DNA from: Methylobacterium iners
GTDB lineage: Bacteria > Pseudomonadota > Alphaproteobacteria > Rhizobiales > Beijerinckiaceae
DNA length: 64,000 nt
Reading direction: 5' to 3'
NCBI RefSeq assembly: GCF_022179305.1
Contig: NZ_BPQP01000018.1
Span: 45,003 to 109,002 of the forward strand
The position numbers were made by a program, and so were the translations under genes. The notes under the pieces are model-generated. The model was not told where the DNA came from and searched no databases. It was given only the letters and a program-made list of their open reading frames with translations. Positions 29,220 to 36,427 of the stretch are shown here, piece after piece (the first letter of the stretch is position 1; each line of letters begins with the position of its first letter).

Positions 29220-29257
29220 CGAGAGATCACACGGACCATCACGGGATGAGCAGCGCG

Positions 29258-29719
29258 ATGAAGACCACTTCGCTGAAACCCGCCGACGTCGACAAGAAGT
29301 GGATCGTCGTCGATGCGGATGGCCTGGTCGTCGGCCGGCTCGCCTCCATCGTCGCCATGCGTCTGCGCGGCAAGCACAAGCCCGCCTACACGCCCCACGT
29401 CGATTGCGGCGACAACGTCATCGTCATCAACGCCGAGAAGGTGAAGTTCACCGGCCGCAAGCGCGAGCAGAAGGTGTACTACCACCACACCGGGTATCCG
29501 GGCGGCATCAAGGAGCGCACGGCCAAGTATATCCTCGACGGTCGCTTCCCCGAGCGTGTCGTGGAGAAGGCCGTCGAGCGCATGCTCCCGCGCGGCCCGC
29601 TCTTCCGCCAGATCATGGGCAACCTCCGGGTCTACAAGGGCACCGAGCACCCCCACACCGCCCAGCAGCCGCAGGCGCTCGACGTCGGCGCCCTCAACCG
29701 CAAGAACGTGAGCGCTTGA
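29258..29719 (+). CDS. rplM: 50S ribosomal protein L13
   Basis: This 153-aa protein is ribosomal protein L13, an early-assembly protein of the 50S subunit that binds 23S rRNA. Family motifs are complete: [46 protein letters not shown] and [23 protein letters not shown] use the ATG at 29258 because the usual L13 N-terminus (MKT...KP) begins there; an ATG at 29246 would add four residues. Neither has a strong ribosome binding site. The gene is the first of the rplM-rpsI operon, which in E. coli is autoregulated by L13 at its leader. Confidence 0.96.
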   Translation: MKTTSLKPADVDKKWIVVDADGLVVGRLASIVAMRLRGKHKPAYTPHVDCGDNVIVINAEKVKFTGRKREQKVYYHHTGYPGGIKERTAKYILDGRFPERVVEKAVERMLPRGPLFRQIMGNLRVYKGTEHPHTAQQPQALDVGALNRKNVSA

Positions 29720-29721
29720 TC

Positions 29722-30201
29722 ATGGCGACCCTCCAGTCCCTCGCCGACCTCAACCGGTCGAACGTCGAATCGCCCGAGAACGCGGCGCCGGTCCATGTCC
29801 AGAAGCTCGACGCGCAGGGCCGGGCCTACGCCACCGGCAAGCGCAAGGACGCGGTCGCCCGCGTCTGGATCAAGCCCGGCAAGGGCACCGTCGTGGTCAA
29901 CGGCCGCACCATCGAGACCTACTTCGCCCGGCCGGTGCTGCGGATGATCCTGCGCCAGCCCCTCGAGATCGCGGGCCGCGTGGACCAGTACGACATCACG
30001 GTCACCGTGCATGGCGGCGGCCTCTCGGGCCAAGCGGGCGCCGTGCGCCACGGTCTCTCCAAGGCCCTGACCTATTACGAGCCCGAGCTGCGCAGCCCGC
30101 TGAAGCGCGAGGGCTTCCTCACCCGCGACGCCCGTGTCGTGGAGCGCAAGAAGTACGGCCGCAAGAAGGCTCGCCGCAGCTTCCAGTTCTCGAAGCGCTG
30201 A
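29722..30201 (+). CDS. rpsI: 30S ribosomal protein S9
   Basis: This 159-aa protein is ribosomal protein S9, whose C-terminal tail reaches the P-site tRNA. The N-terminal 30 residues are the longer extension common in alphaproteobacteria. [20 protein letters not shown] opens the conserved domain, [19 protein letters not shown] is the central motif, and the basic [17 protein letters not shown] end is complete. The ATG at 29722 lies 2 bp after the rplM stop. A clear intrinsic terminator follows at 30228. Confidence 0.97.
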   Translation: MATLQSLADLNRSNVESPENAAPVHVQKLDAQGRAYATGKRKDAVARVWIKPGKGTVVVNGRTIETYFARPVLRMILRQPLEIAGRVDQYDITVTVHGGGLSGQAGAVRHGLSKALTYYEPELRSPLKREGFLTRDARVVERKKYGRKKARRSFQFSKR

Positions 30202-30227
30202 GGCCCTCGCGCCGATCGTTGCATCCA

Positions 30228-30257
30228 AAAAGGGCGGCTCCGGCCGCCCTTTTCTTT
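30228..30257 (+). terminator. Intrinsic terminator of rplM-rpsI
   Basis: AGGGCGGC (30231-30238) pairs with GCCGCCCT (30243-30250) around a TCCG loop. Flanking A and T runs (30227-30230 and TTTCTTT from 30251) extend the stem and give the U-tract. It lies 26 bp after the rpsI stop. Confidence 0.85.
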
Positions 30258-30281
30258 GAACTCCGCGACGGAGACGGGACC

Positions 30282-30536
30282 ATGGCAAACAGTTTCCGGC
30301 GCGTTCAGGCTCCCGTCGCTTCTGCCGTCACGCTCTGCCTGAAGCGGTCCGGTGCGGAGGTCGTCGGCGAGGTCAAGCTCGCGGACGGCGTCCAGTTCAG
30401 CTCGACCGGTGAACTGCCGGTCGCCCAGGCCTTCGGGATTGCCGTCCACGTGGCCAACGAGGGCGCGCGCGAGATCGTGGTGATCGACCCTCAGAGCGTC
30501 TGGAAGGATTCCTGGGGTACGCTGGCCGAGGCGTGA
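30282..30536 (+). CDS. Small hypothetical protein (84 aa)
   Basis: I do not recognise this 84-aa protein. The start at the ATG 30282 has GAGACGGGA 3-11 nt upstream. It reads as a compact alpha/beta domain with VTLCLKRSGAEVVGEVKL, LPVAQAFGIAVHVANEGA and a REIVVIDPQSVW strand, ending DSWGTLAEA. No signal peptide or membrane segment. It follows the rpsI terminator by 25 bp on the same strand, so it may depend on read-through or on its own weak promoter. Codon use matches the neighbours. Confidence 0.65.
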   Translation: MANSFRRVQAPVASAVTLCLKRSGAEVVGEVKLADGVQFSSTGELPVAQAFGIAVHVANEGAREIVVIDPQSVWKDSWGTLAEA

Positions 30537-30815
30537 CGCGGGAAAGCAGTCAAGTCGCGACGTAAGACTCGCATCTGGCGGTGAAGGCGCGAGAAGCTCG
30601 CCGGTCAAAACCACCGTTGCCAATTCGAGGCCGCGCAGCAGGACCCAGAACCGCTGACGTGGCGAGCGCATTCTCTTTCGCCGGACCGTAACCACTTCGG
30701 CGGAAAATGCTCCAGCCTGGGAACGGTCGGAGGTTTATCGATTTGGGCGCGTCGGGAGACCCGCGTGACGGTGGCCGCCGACCGCGTCGGGTCGATCCCC
30801 CGTCCCGCCTCGGAC

Positions 30816-31217
30816 TCAGGTCGCGGCCGGCCCGGCCTCAGCGAGGTAGGCCCAGGCCGCCGCCTCCTCGGACAGATCGAAGGTCTTGGTCTGGACCGGC
30901 ATGACTGACCCCGACAGCGTGACCATGGCGCGCACGAACAGCGGCCCACCAACCACGACGTACTTGCGGATGTGTGCGACCGAGCGCGCCATGACAGAGC
31001 CGGCGTACCCGTCGAACCTCGCTCCGAGGTCCGTGCCTTCGTAGTTCGACATGATGAGCAACATGTCGATCGTGCCGTGCGTCGTCATGGCCGCGTCGGC
31101 GATGGAGGACATCCACTCGATGTCCGGCTTCGTGATCCTGTCCTTGATCTCGAAGGCGATGAGATCGGCCCGCGGCGCCTCGCGCTGGATGACCGAACCG
31201 TCCGGTGCTGCGCTCAT
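30816..31217 (-). CDS. STAS/SEC14-like (SpoIIAA-like) domain protein
   Basis: This 133-aa protein matches the SpoIIAA-like/STAS family (PF11964 type). The LIAFEIKDRITKPDIEWM segment is followed by helix and strand elements with GTIDMLLIMSNYEGTDLGARF, then HIRKYVVVGGP and AWAYLAEA at the end. Proteins of this family are small cytoplasmic domains with a CRAL-TRIO-like fold; many alphaproteobacteria have several, often in stress contexts. The ATG at 31215-31217 has GGGAGAG 6 nt upstream. The longer frame to 31850 crosses the next gene and is a shadow. Confidence 0.78.
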   Translation of the reverse strand: MSAAPDGSVIQREAPRADLIAFEIKDRITKPDIEWMSSIADAAMTTHGTIDMLLIMSNYEGTDLGARFDGYAGSVMARSVAHIRKYVVVGGPLFVRAMVTLSGSVMPVQTKTFDLSEEAAAWAYLAEAGPAAT

Positions 31218-31438
31218 GAAGCTCTCCCAAACCGCCTCGCGGACACTTCTCCGAAACCTTGCACCAATCGGTTTTGATCCAGACAGCCGGCGGTGGATCC
31301 GGTCGCCACCTTCGAGGACCTCCGGCATCAGCATGGGGCCCCTGTTGCCGCGGCGGATGCGCGGGGGCCTGGAAGATGATAGGTGGCCGGTACTAGGCGT
31401 CAGACCTTGCCCAACAGGAACATGTCCGCCGTCGGCGG

Positions 31439-31942
31439 TCAGGCGCCGAGCGCCTTCTCGAGCTCGCCCTTCGACATCCGCGAGCGGCCGGGGATCTTCC
31501 GCGCCTGCGCCTTCTTCATCAACTCGGTCTTCGTGGTGCCGGAGGCAGATTTGCGCGCCGCGGCAGCCTTCTTGGCGACATCGGCCGGCTGCCTCGAGAA
31601 CTGCTTGCCCTTGGCGGTGTCGGCGCGCTTCTTGTCGGAGCTTCGCTTGTACTCCTTGTCCGAGACCGCGGACCGGGCCTCCTTCGGCAGGTAGCGCTCC
31701 CCGGTCTTGCCGCTCTCCTTGCCCGACTTCGTGCCCCATTCCTCCTCGGTCCATTGCGTCAGGTGGTTGTCGCCGGTCTTCTCGCCCTTGTAGCCGCCGC
31801 CGGCGTCCTTGTAGGCCTTGGTCGCCGCTTGCGCCTTGCGGGCCGACCACTGGCCGGGCTTGCCGCCCTTCGACGAGTCGGTGACCTTTTTCTTGACCTT
31901 GTCCCAGAGCTTCGGGTCCGTCTTCTCCGCGGTTGCTGACAT
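31439..31942 (-). CDS. Basic DUF5872-like protein with Rho-N-type C-terminal motif
   Basis: This 167-aa lysine-rich protein has a first region (about 9-90) with DPKLWDKVKKKV, GGKPGQWSARKAQ, YKDAGGGY, LTQWTEEEWGTKSG and RYLPKEARSAV. These recall the DUF5872 domain, known from chlorella viruses and some bacteria. A basic linker rich in Lys/Ala follows. The C-terminal TKTELMKKAQARKIPGRSRMSKGELEKAL (about 135-165) looks like a Rho N-terminal/SAP-like motif that can bind nucleic acid. The ATG at 31940-31942 has GAGGTG 6 nt upstream. A GGAAC-N16-GGTT promoter lies 34-58 nt upstream. Together this suggests a stress-induced nucleic-acid-binding protein; the role is inferred only. Confidence 0.78.
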   Translation of the reverse strand: MSATAEKTDPKLWDKVKKKVTDSSKGGKPGQWSARKAQAATKAYKDAGGGYKGEKTGDNHLTQWTEEEWGTKSGKESGKTGERYLPKEARSAVSDKEYKRSSDKKRADTAKGKQFSRQPADVAKKAAAARKSASGTTKTELMKKAQARKIPGRSRMSKGELEKALGA

Positions 31943-31975
31943 CGTGCGCACCTCGATTAAGTGGATTTGGCGGAC

Positions 31976-32000
31976 AACCGGTGCTTCGCTGGCGAGTTCC
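31976..32000 (-). promoter_or_regulatory. Candidate sigma-EcfG promoter of the DUF5872-like gene
   Basis: On the minus strand GGAAC (32000-31996), a 16-nt spacer and GGTT (31979-31976). One mismatch (G for C) to GGAAC-N16/17-CGTT. Predicted transcripts would start about 25-30 nt before the ATG at 31942. Confidence 0.6.
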
Positions 32001-32140
32001 GGTGCAGCGTCGACCTGCCCTATCGTCATGAAGCCGTGCTCAACCCCGTGGCATCCGTTGACGGGCAAGCGCGCACCATCCATGTCGCGCCGGCGTCGCG
32101 AGCTTCGTCTCGGCGACGCATCACAAGAAGGGCCCTACCC

Positions 32141-33085
32141 ATGAGCGAGAGCGCCGCGCGGCCAAGCGTGTTCATCGACGGCGAGGCCGGCACGACGGGC
32201 CTTAGCATCCGCGAGCGCCTGGAGCGGGAAGGCCGCGTGACGCTCAAAAGCCTGCCGCATGCGGACCGCAAGGACGTCGCCGCCAAGCGCGCGCTGATGG
32301 AGGACGTCGACCTCGTCGTGCTCTGCCTGCCGGACGACGCGGCGCGGGAGACCGTCGCGCTCGCCGACGCGCTGCCGAACGGTGGCCCTCGCATCCTCGA
32401 CGCGAGCACCGCGCACCGGGTCAGCCCCGGCTGGGCCTACGGCTTCGCCGAACTGCATGACGGTCAGTCGGAGGAGATCCGGCAGGCGCGCCGGGTCGCC
32501 AATCCCGGCTGCTACCCGACCGGGGCGATCGCGCTGCTCCGGCCTCTCGTCGAGGCCGGGCTGATCCCGCCGGACCACCCCGTGAGCATCAACGCGGTCA
32601 GCGGCTATAGCGGCGGCGGCAAGGGCATGATCGAGGCTTACGAGGCCGGCCGCGGCGCGGCGTTCGAGATCTACGGGCTCGGCTTCGCGCACAAGCACGT
32701 GCCCGAGACGCAGAGCTACAGTCGCCTGACGCGGCGCCCGATCTTCATCCCCTCGGTCGGGAATTTCCGACAGGGCATGCTCGTAAGCGTGCCGCTCCAC
32801 CTCGATGGGCTGCCCGATCGCCCGAGTGCGGGCGACCTCGAAGCCGCTCTGATCGCCTATTACGAAGGTCAGGACATCGTCAGGGTTGTTCCCGGCGCCG
32901 CTACGGGAACGCATGTCGAGCGCCTGGAACCCGAGGCGCTGAACGACACCGATCTTCTGGAATTACGGGTGTTCGGGTCCTCCGCGCATGGTCAGGCGGT
33001 GCTCGTGGCGCGCCTCGACAACCTCGGCAAAGGTGCTTCCGGCGCCGCCGTGCAGAACATCGGCCTGATGCTCGGCCTCGACTGA
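32141..33085 (+). CDS. argC: N-acetyl-gamma-glutamyl-phosphate reductase
   Basis: This 314-aa enzyme reduces N-acetyl-glutamyl phosphate with NADPH, the third step of arginine synthesis. The short (type 2) form is typical of many alphaproteobacteria. The N-terminus [14 protein letters not shown] replaces the usual GxxGxxG loop of long forms. The catalytic Cys124 is in [21 protein letters not shown] and the [10 protein letters not shown] motif lie in the C-terminal domain. In rhizobial genomes argC commonly follows rplM-rpsI, as it nearly does here, with three small genes intervening. The ATG at 32141 has AAGGG about 9 nt upstream; the frame upstream to 31961 lies in the promoter region. Confidence 0.95.
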   Translation: MSESAARPSVFIDGEAGTTGLSIRERLEREGRVTLKSLPHADRKDVAAKRALMEDVDLVVLCLPDDAARETVALADALPNGGPRILDASTAHRVSPGWAYGFAELHDGQSEEIRQARRVANPGCYPTGAIALLRPLVEAGLIPPDHPVSINAVSGYSGGGKGMIEAYEAGRGAAFEIYGLGFAHKHVPETQSYSRLTRRPIFIPSVGNFRQGMLVSVPLHLDGLPDRPSAGDLEAALIAYYEGQDIVRVVPGAATGTHVERLEPEALNDTDLLELRVFGSSAHGQAVLVARLDNLGKGASGAAVQNIGLMLGLD

Positions 33086-33203
33086 GGCTCATCCTCTGAG
33101 CCTTCGGTCCCCGACCTTCCTTCGTCTTCGCGCTTTGCAGCATTGACGAGACGAGGTCATCGACGGCAAAGCTTTCGGCGATCACCGCGGAGCTTGCCAG
33201 AGC

Positions 33204-33674
33204 ATGTCGGACACCCGCCCGCCGCTGCCGCCCTTCACGGCCGAGACCGCGGCCACGAAGGCGCGCGGCGCCGAGGACGCCTGGAACACCCGCGATCCGG
33301 AACGCGTCTCGCTCGCCTACACCCCGGACAGCTGGTGGCGGAATCGCTCAGAGTTCTTCAGCGGCCGCGAAGCGATCGTCGCGTTCCTGGCGAAGAAATG
33401 GGAGCGCGAGCGCGAGTATCGCCTGATCAAGGAAGTCTGGGCCTTCCACGAGAACCGCATCGCCGCCCGCTTCGCCTACGAATGGCACGACGACGGGGGA
33501 CAATGGTTCCGTTCTCACGGGAACGAGCAGTGGGAGTTTACGGAAGGCGGATTGATGCGGCGGCGCGAGGCCAGCATCAATGATGTGCCGATCCGAGAGT
33601 CCGAGCGTAAGTTCCACTGGCCCCAGGGACCCCGCCCGGCCGATCACCCGGGATTGTCGGATCTCGGCCTCTAG
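33204..33674 (+). CDS. DUF1348 / NTF2-like family protein
   Basis: This 156-aa protein is a DUF1348 member of the NTF2-like fold (nuclear transport factor 2 family). The region from [18 protein letters not shown] to [19 protein letters not shown], then [27 protein letters not shown] and FHWPQGPRP at the end, is the family pattern. Cytoplasmic, no signal peptide. Function is not known for the family; some members accompany detoxification or polyketide-like genes. It is alone between argC and a long intergenic stretch. Confidence 0.88.
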   Translation: MSDTRPPLPPFTAETAATKARGAEDAWNTRDPERVSLAYTPDSWWRNRSEFFSGREAIVAFLAKKWEREREYRLIKEVWAFHENRIAARFAYEWHDDGGQWFRSHGNEQWEFTEGGLMRRREASINDVPIRESERKFHWPQGPRPADHPGLSDLGL

Positions 33675-34151
33675 ACCTGCCGCGACACTTCCAGGTCCTC
33701 GGCGCGTCGTGCGTGTCCCGCAGCGGTGCCGGAGCTTTTCCGCACTCGCCCTGCGATCCGCGAAGTGGGCTGTACTGAGCTTTCCCTCGATGCTGAAGGT
33801 CACGCGCCGGCAGCCGAAGGCGTGACGCTGGGGCGAGAGCGGCATCATCGCGGCTTCGCTGCACTCCTCGAGTCACACGATGCATTCGACTGGCCGAGTG
33901 ACCACCGGAGGTCTTGCAGGCCCGACGCGAGGCTCAGTTCGACGGCCAGAATTGGGACATAGCAGGTGGCCGCACCGTCAACCTTGGGGTGGTAGAGCGT
34001 TCTCTTACAGGGTCGGCGTGAGATGGGCTCGTTTCCTTCACAAATAATCGTGAAAAAGTTCACGCTCGCGGGAAGAACATCTTGCTTGCGAAGGATCGTG
34101 AGCTTAGGCTCCAAAATATCGATCACCTGAGACAGCAACGGCGCAAACATC
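33675..34151. other. Intergenic region upstream of mucR
   Basis: These 477 bp show no supported gene. A 119-aa minus-strand frame (33845-34204) overlaps the mucR start and a 78-aa plus-strand frame crosses the middle; neither has a ribosome binding site or recognisable motif. The right third is richer in A+T, contains the palindrome at 34049-34064 and a possible TTGCTT-N17-TAGGCT promoter (34082-34110 region). Confidence 0.5.
34049..34064. promoter_or_regulatory. Palindrome CGTGAA-N4-TTCACG upstream of mucR
   Basis: Perfect 6-bp arms with an AAAG spacer, about 90 bp before the mucR start and just upstream of the likely promoter. MucR/Ros proteins often repress their own genes, but they bind AT-rich sites with little consensus, so the binding protein is open. 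Confidence 0.4.
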
Positions 34152-34685
34152 ATGACCGAAACCGAGTTCGACTCTGGTCGCTTGATCACCCTCGCAGCCG
34201 ACATTGTCTCGGCCTATGTCAGCAACAACCATGTCCAGAGCGCCGAGCTTCCCAAGCTGCTCAGCGATGTTCATGAGGCGATACGGGGCGTGACCGCGAG
34301 CGGCGGCCCTGCGGTCGAGGCCGGCCCGCCGAAGGCCACCGCGCAGGAGATCCGGCGCTCCATCACGGCGGACTACTTGATCAGCTTCGAGGACGGAAAG
34401 CAGTACAAGACCCTGCGCCGACACCTGACCCTGCGCGGCCTGACGCCGGAACAGTATCGCGCCAAGTGGGGCCTCGCGCCTGATTACCCGATGACCTCGG
34501 CCGCCTATTCGGAGCAGCGCTCCGAACTCGCCCGCGCCCTCGGCCTCGGTCAGCAGCGCCGCAAGTCCGCCGCCAAGGCCGCGCCCGAGGAAAGCACGAG
34601 CGTCGCCGAGGAGAGCGAGCCGGAGGCGGCCGAGGCCGCGCCCGAGAAGAAGCGTCGCGCACCCCGCAAGAAGCAGGCGGCCTGA
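34152..34685 (+). CDS. MucR/Ros family regulator lacking canonical zinc ligands
   Basis: This 177-aa protein is a MucR/Ros-type DNA-binding regulator. The N-terminal oligomerisation region ITLAADIVSAYVSNNHV and the C-terminal LTPEQYRAKWGLAPDYPM motif are typical. The zinc-finger core is changed: at the positions of the Ros ligands Cys79, Cys82, His92 and His96/97 it has Ser78, Asp81, His91 and Arg95/Gly96, so only one of four ligands remains. Some Mesorhizobium Ros homologues fold without zinc, so it may still bind DNA. The tail (about 138-177) is an acidic stretch followed by a very basic KKRRAPRKK end, an unusual extension. MucR proteins act as global silencers of exopolysaccharide, motility and symbiosis genes. 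Confidence 0.88.
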   Translation: MTETEFDSGRLITLAADIVSAYVSNNHVQSAELPKLLSDVHEAIRGVTASGGPAVEAGPPKATAQEIRRSITADYLISFEDGKQYKTLRRHLTLRGLTPEQYRAKWGLAPDYPMTSAAYSEQRSELARALGLGQQRRKSAAKAAPEESTSVAEESEPEAAEAAPEKKRRAPRKKQAA

Positions 34686-34718
34686 GACGCTTCGCAAGAC
34701 TCGTGGGATCAAGGTAAC

Positions 34719-34747
34719 GGGGGCTGAGCAAGAGATTGCCAGCCCCC
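34719..34747 (+). terminator. Hairpin after mucR
   Basis: GGGGGCTG (34719-34726) pairs with CAGCCCCC (34740-34747) around a 13-nt loop, 33 bp after the mucR stop. No T-run follows. Confidence 0.45.
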
Positions 34748-35111
34748 GCCCAAGAAGCGCAACGCTTTAGCTGAACAGAGCCGTTGCGGGCTCGCATCGC
34801 GATGGTGTGATGCGCCGGGGCTAGCCTTCAGGAAAGCTGGCCGCCTCTAACGGGAATACTGGCCTGCTGTTCAGGGCAACCTGCGCCATGGTGGTTGGAT
34901 GATGCGTCTCGTGCGCAGAACCCGCCGAAGGCTCGCGCCCGGCGACCTGCGCGGCCCCCACGATCAACTTCAGACACATCCTGCCGTTCACATCGCTGTC
35001 ACGTCCGCTCTCTAGTCCGTTGAGGACTTCGGATGGGCTGGGGCGTAGTCCCTGAGGCGGGATCGGCGCGCAACGCGGGCAGTGGTTGTCGCGGGTCGCC
35101 TCGGCCCAGCG

Positions 35112-35130
35112 CCTCAACACGGGTTGAGGG
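35112..35130 (+). promoter_or_regulatory. Inverted repeat covering the RND adaptor ribosome binding site
   Basis: CCTCAAC (35112-35118) and GTTGAGG (35123-35129) form a perfect 7-bp stem with a 4-nt loop. The right arm contains the GAGGG ribosome binding site, 3 nt before the ATG at 35134. Folding would hide the site; alternatively this is an operator in DNA. Confidence 0.45.
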
Positions 35131-35133
35131 CGC

Positions 35134-36399
35134 ATGAGCAATGCGGATGGCATAACCAAGGGACCGATCGCCCTGAAGCCCTGGCTCCAGGTCGCGATCG
35201 TCCTGGCGCTTCTGGCTGGTGTGGGCGGAGCGTTCTGGTATCAGCGCTCGATAGGAGCGGCTGCCGCACCGTCGACCGCAGCGGTCGGCACGCCGGCGGC
35301 CCTCGCGCCGCCCTCCAAGGGCGGCTTCGCGCTCACGGAGCAGCAGCTCGCGACCCTCACGACGGCGAGCGTCGACCACAAGTTCTTCTACGAGGAGATC
35401 GTCACCGAGGGGAAGATCGGCGTCGACGAGTATAGGGCCACCCCGATCTTCTCACCCTATCCCGGACGCGTCGTCGCGATCTTCGGGCGGACAGGGCAAT
35501 ACGTGAACCAGGGCGTGCCGCTGTTCTCGGTCCAGGCCAACGAGATGGTCCAGGCGCAGAACGACTACCTCGCCGCCCTCAACGTGCTGAACAAGAGCCG
35601 CGCGCAATCCCTCTACGCACAGACGGTCGAGAAACGCCTCCGTGACCTCTTCGACACGCGCGTGACGACCCTGCGTGAGCTTCAGACCGCGCAGAACGAC
35701 CTCTCGAACGCCACGAACGATCTCAAGACCGCGGAGGTCGGACTGGAGGCAGTGCGCAACCGGCTGCGCATCCTCGGCCTCAAGGATGCCGACATGGCCG
35801 CGCTCCAGCAGAAGGGCGTGATCAATGCCGAGACGATGATCAACGCGCCGCTCAGCGGCACGATCATCCAGCGCAAGATCGGACCCGGGCAATACGTGGC
35901 CACGGGCGGGACGGACCCGTCCTACGTCATCGGCGACCTATCGCTGGTCTGGCTCGTGGCTCAGCTGCGCGAGCCCGACGCGGCCAAGGTGAGCCTGGGC
36001 GAGCGGCTGCAATTCCGGGTCCTCGCCTATCCGGACCGGGTCTTCGGGGCGCGGGTGAACTTCATTGGCACCTCCGTCGACCCGGCGACGCGCCGAATCG
36101 TCGTGCGCGGCGAGATCGACAACAGCAACAACCTGCTCAAGCCCGAGATGTACGCGACGGTGCGCATCATCAACGAGTACGAGAACGTGTCGCTCTCCGT
36201 GCCCCGACCCGCTGTCATCCTCGAGGGTGAGAAGGCGAGCGTCTGGGTGCTCAAGGACGGCAACGTGGTCGAGCACCGCCGCATCAAGCCCGGCATCCTG
36301 AACGACGGCAATCTCGAGGTCCTCGAAGGCTTGGCGGCGGGCGAGACCGTGATCTCCAAGGGCGCGCTGTTCATCGACCGCATGGCCGCCCAGGACTGA
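35134..36399 (+). CDS. RND efflux periplasmic adaptor (membrane fusion protein)
   Basis: This 421-aa protein is an HlyD/CusB-type adaptor that links an inner-membrane RND pump to an outer-membrane channel. A membrane anchor lies at about 16-36. The first lipoyl half is at FSPYPGRVVAIFGRTGQYVNQG, the alpha-helical hairpin at about 125-215, and the second lipoyl half at NAPLSGTIIQRKIGPGQYV. The beta-barrel segment follows with LVAQLREPDAAKVSLGERL. The pump gene starts 28 bp downstream, so they form an operon; the outer-membrane component is not in the window. A cytosine-rich palindrome lies over the ribosome binding site. Substrate could be a metal ion or an organic compound. Confidence 0.9.
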   Translation: MSNADGITKGPIALKPWLQVAIVLALLAGVGGAFWYQRSIGAAAAPSTAAVGTPAALAPPSKGGFALTEQQLATLTTASVDHKFFYEEIVTEGKIGVDEYRATPIFSPYPGRVVAIFGRTGQYVNQGVPLFSVQANEMVQAQNDYLAALNVLNKSRAQSLYAQTVEKRLRDLFDTRVTTLRELQTAQNDLSNATNDLKTAEVGLEAVRNRLRILGLKDADMAALQQKGVINAETMINAPLSGTIIQRKIGPGQYVATGGTDPSYVIGDLSLVWLVAQLREPDAAKVSLGERLQFRVLAYPDRVFGARVNFIGTSVDPATRRIVVRGEIDNSNNLLKPEMYATVRIINEYENVSLSVPRPAVILEGEKASVWVLKDGNVVEHRRIKPGILNDGNLEVLEGLAAGETVISKGALFIDRMAAQD

Positions 36400-36427
36400 C
36401 GTCGATGCGCGAGGGATACGTGATGCG

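Larger units (their letters stand above)
28911..29257. other. Intergenic region with rplM-rpsI promoter and leader
   Basis: This stretch of about 350 bp holds no supported gene. The right half contains the sigma-70-type promoter for rplM-rpsI (29145-29173) and a strong leader hairpin with a T-run (29183-29219). The left half holds a GGAAC-N16-CGCT sequence on the minus strand (28960-28936 region) facing the K+ channel gene; the -10 has one mismatch, so it is only a faint EcfG candidate. Confidence 0.55.
34686..35133. other. Intergenic region between mucR and the RND operon
   Basis: These 448 bp show no supported gene. A hairpin at 34719-34747 may end the mucR transcript, and an inverted repeat at 35112-35129 covers the ribosome binding site of the RND adaptor. 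A 112-aa minus-strand frame (34821-35159) contains a CPRC motif but lacks a ribosome binding site and family features. Confidence 0.5.

Noticed and set aside
33845-34204. 119-aa minus-strand frame upstream of and into mucR
   Set aside because: No ribosome binding site, no recognisable domain, and overlap with the mucR start. A degraded gene remnant cannot be excluded, but I cannot support it.
34821-35159. 112-aa minus-strand frame with CPRC motif
   Set aside because: No ribosome binding site; overlaps the start of the RND adaptor; no family features beyond one CxxC.
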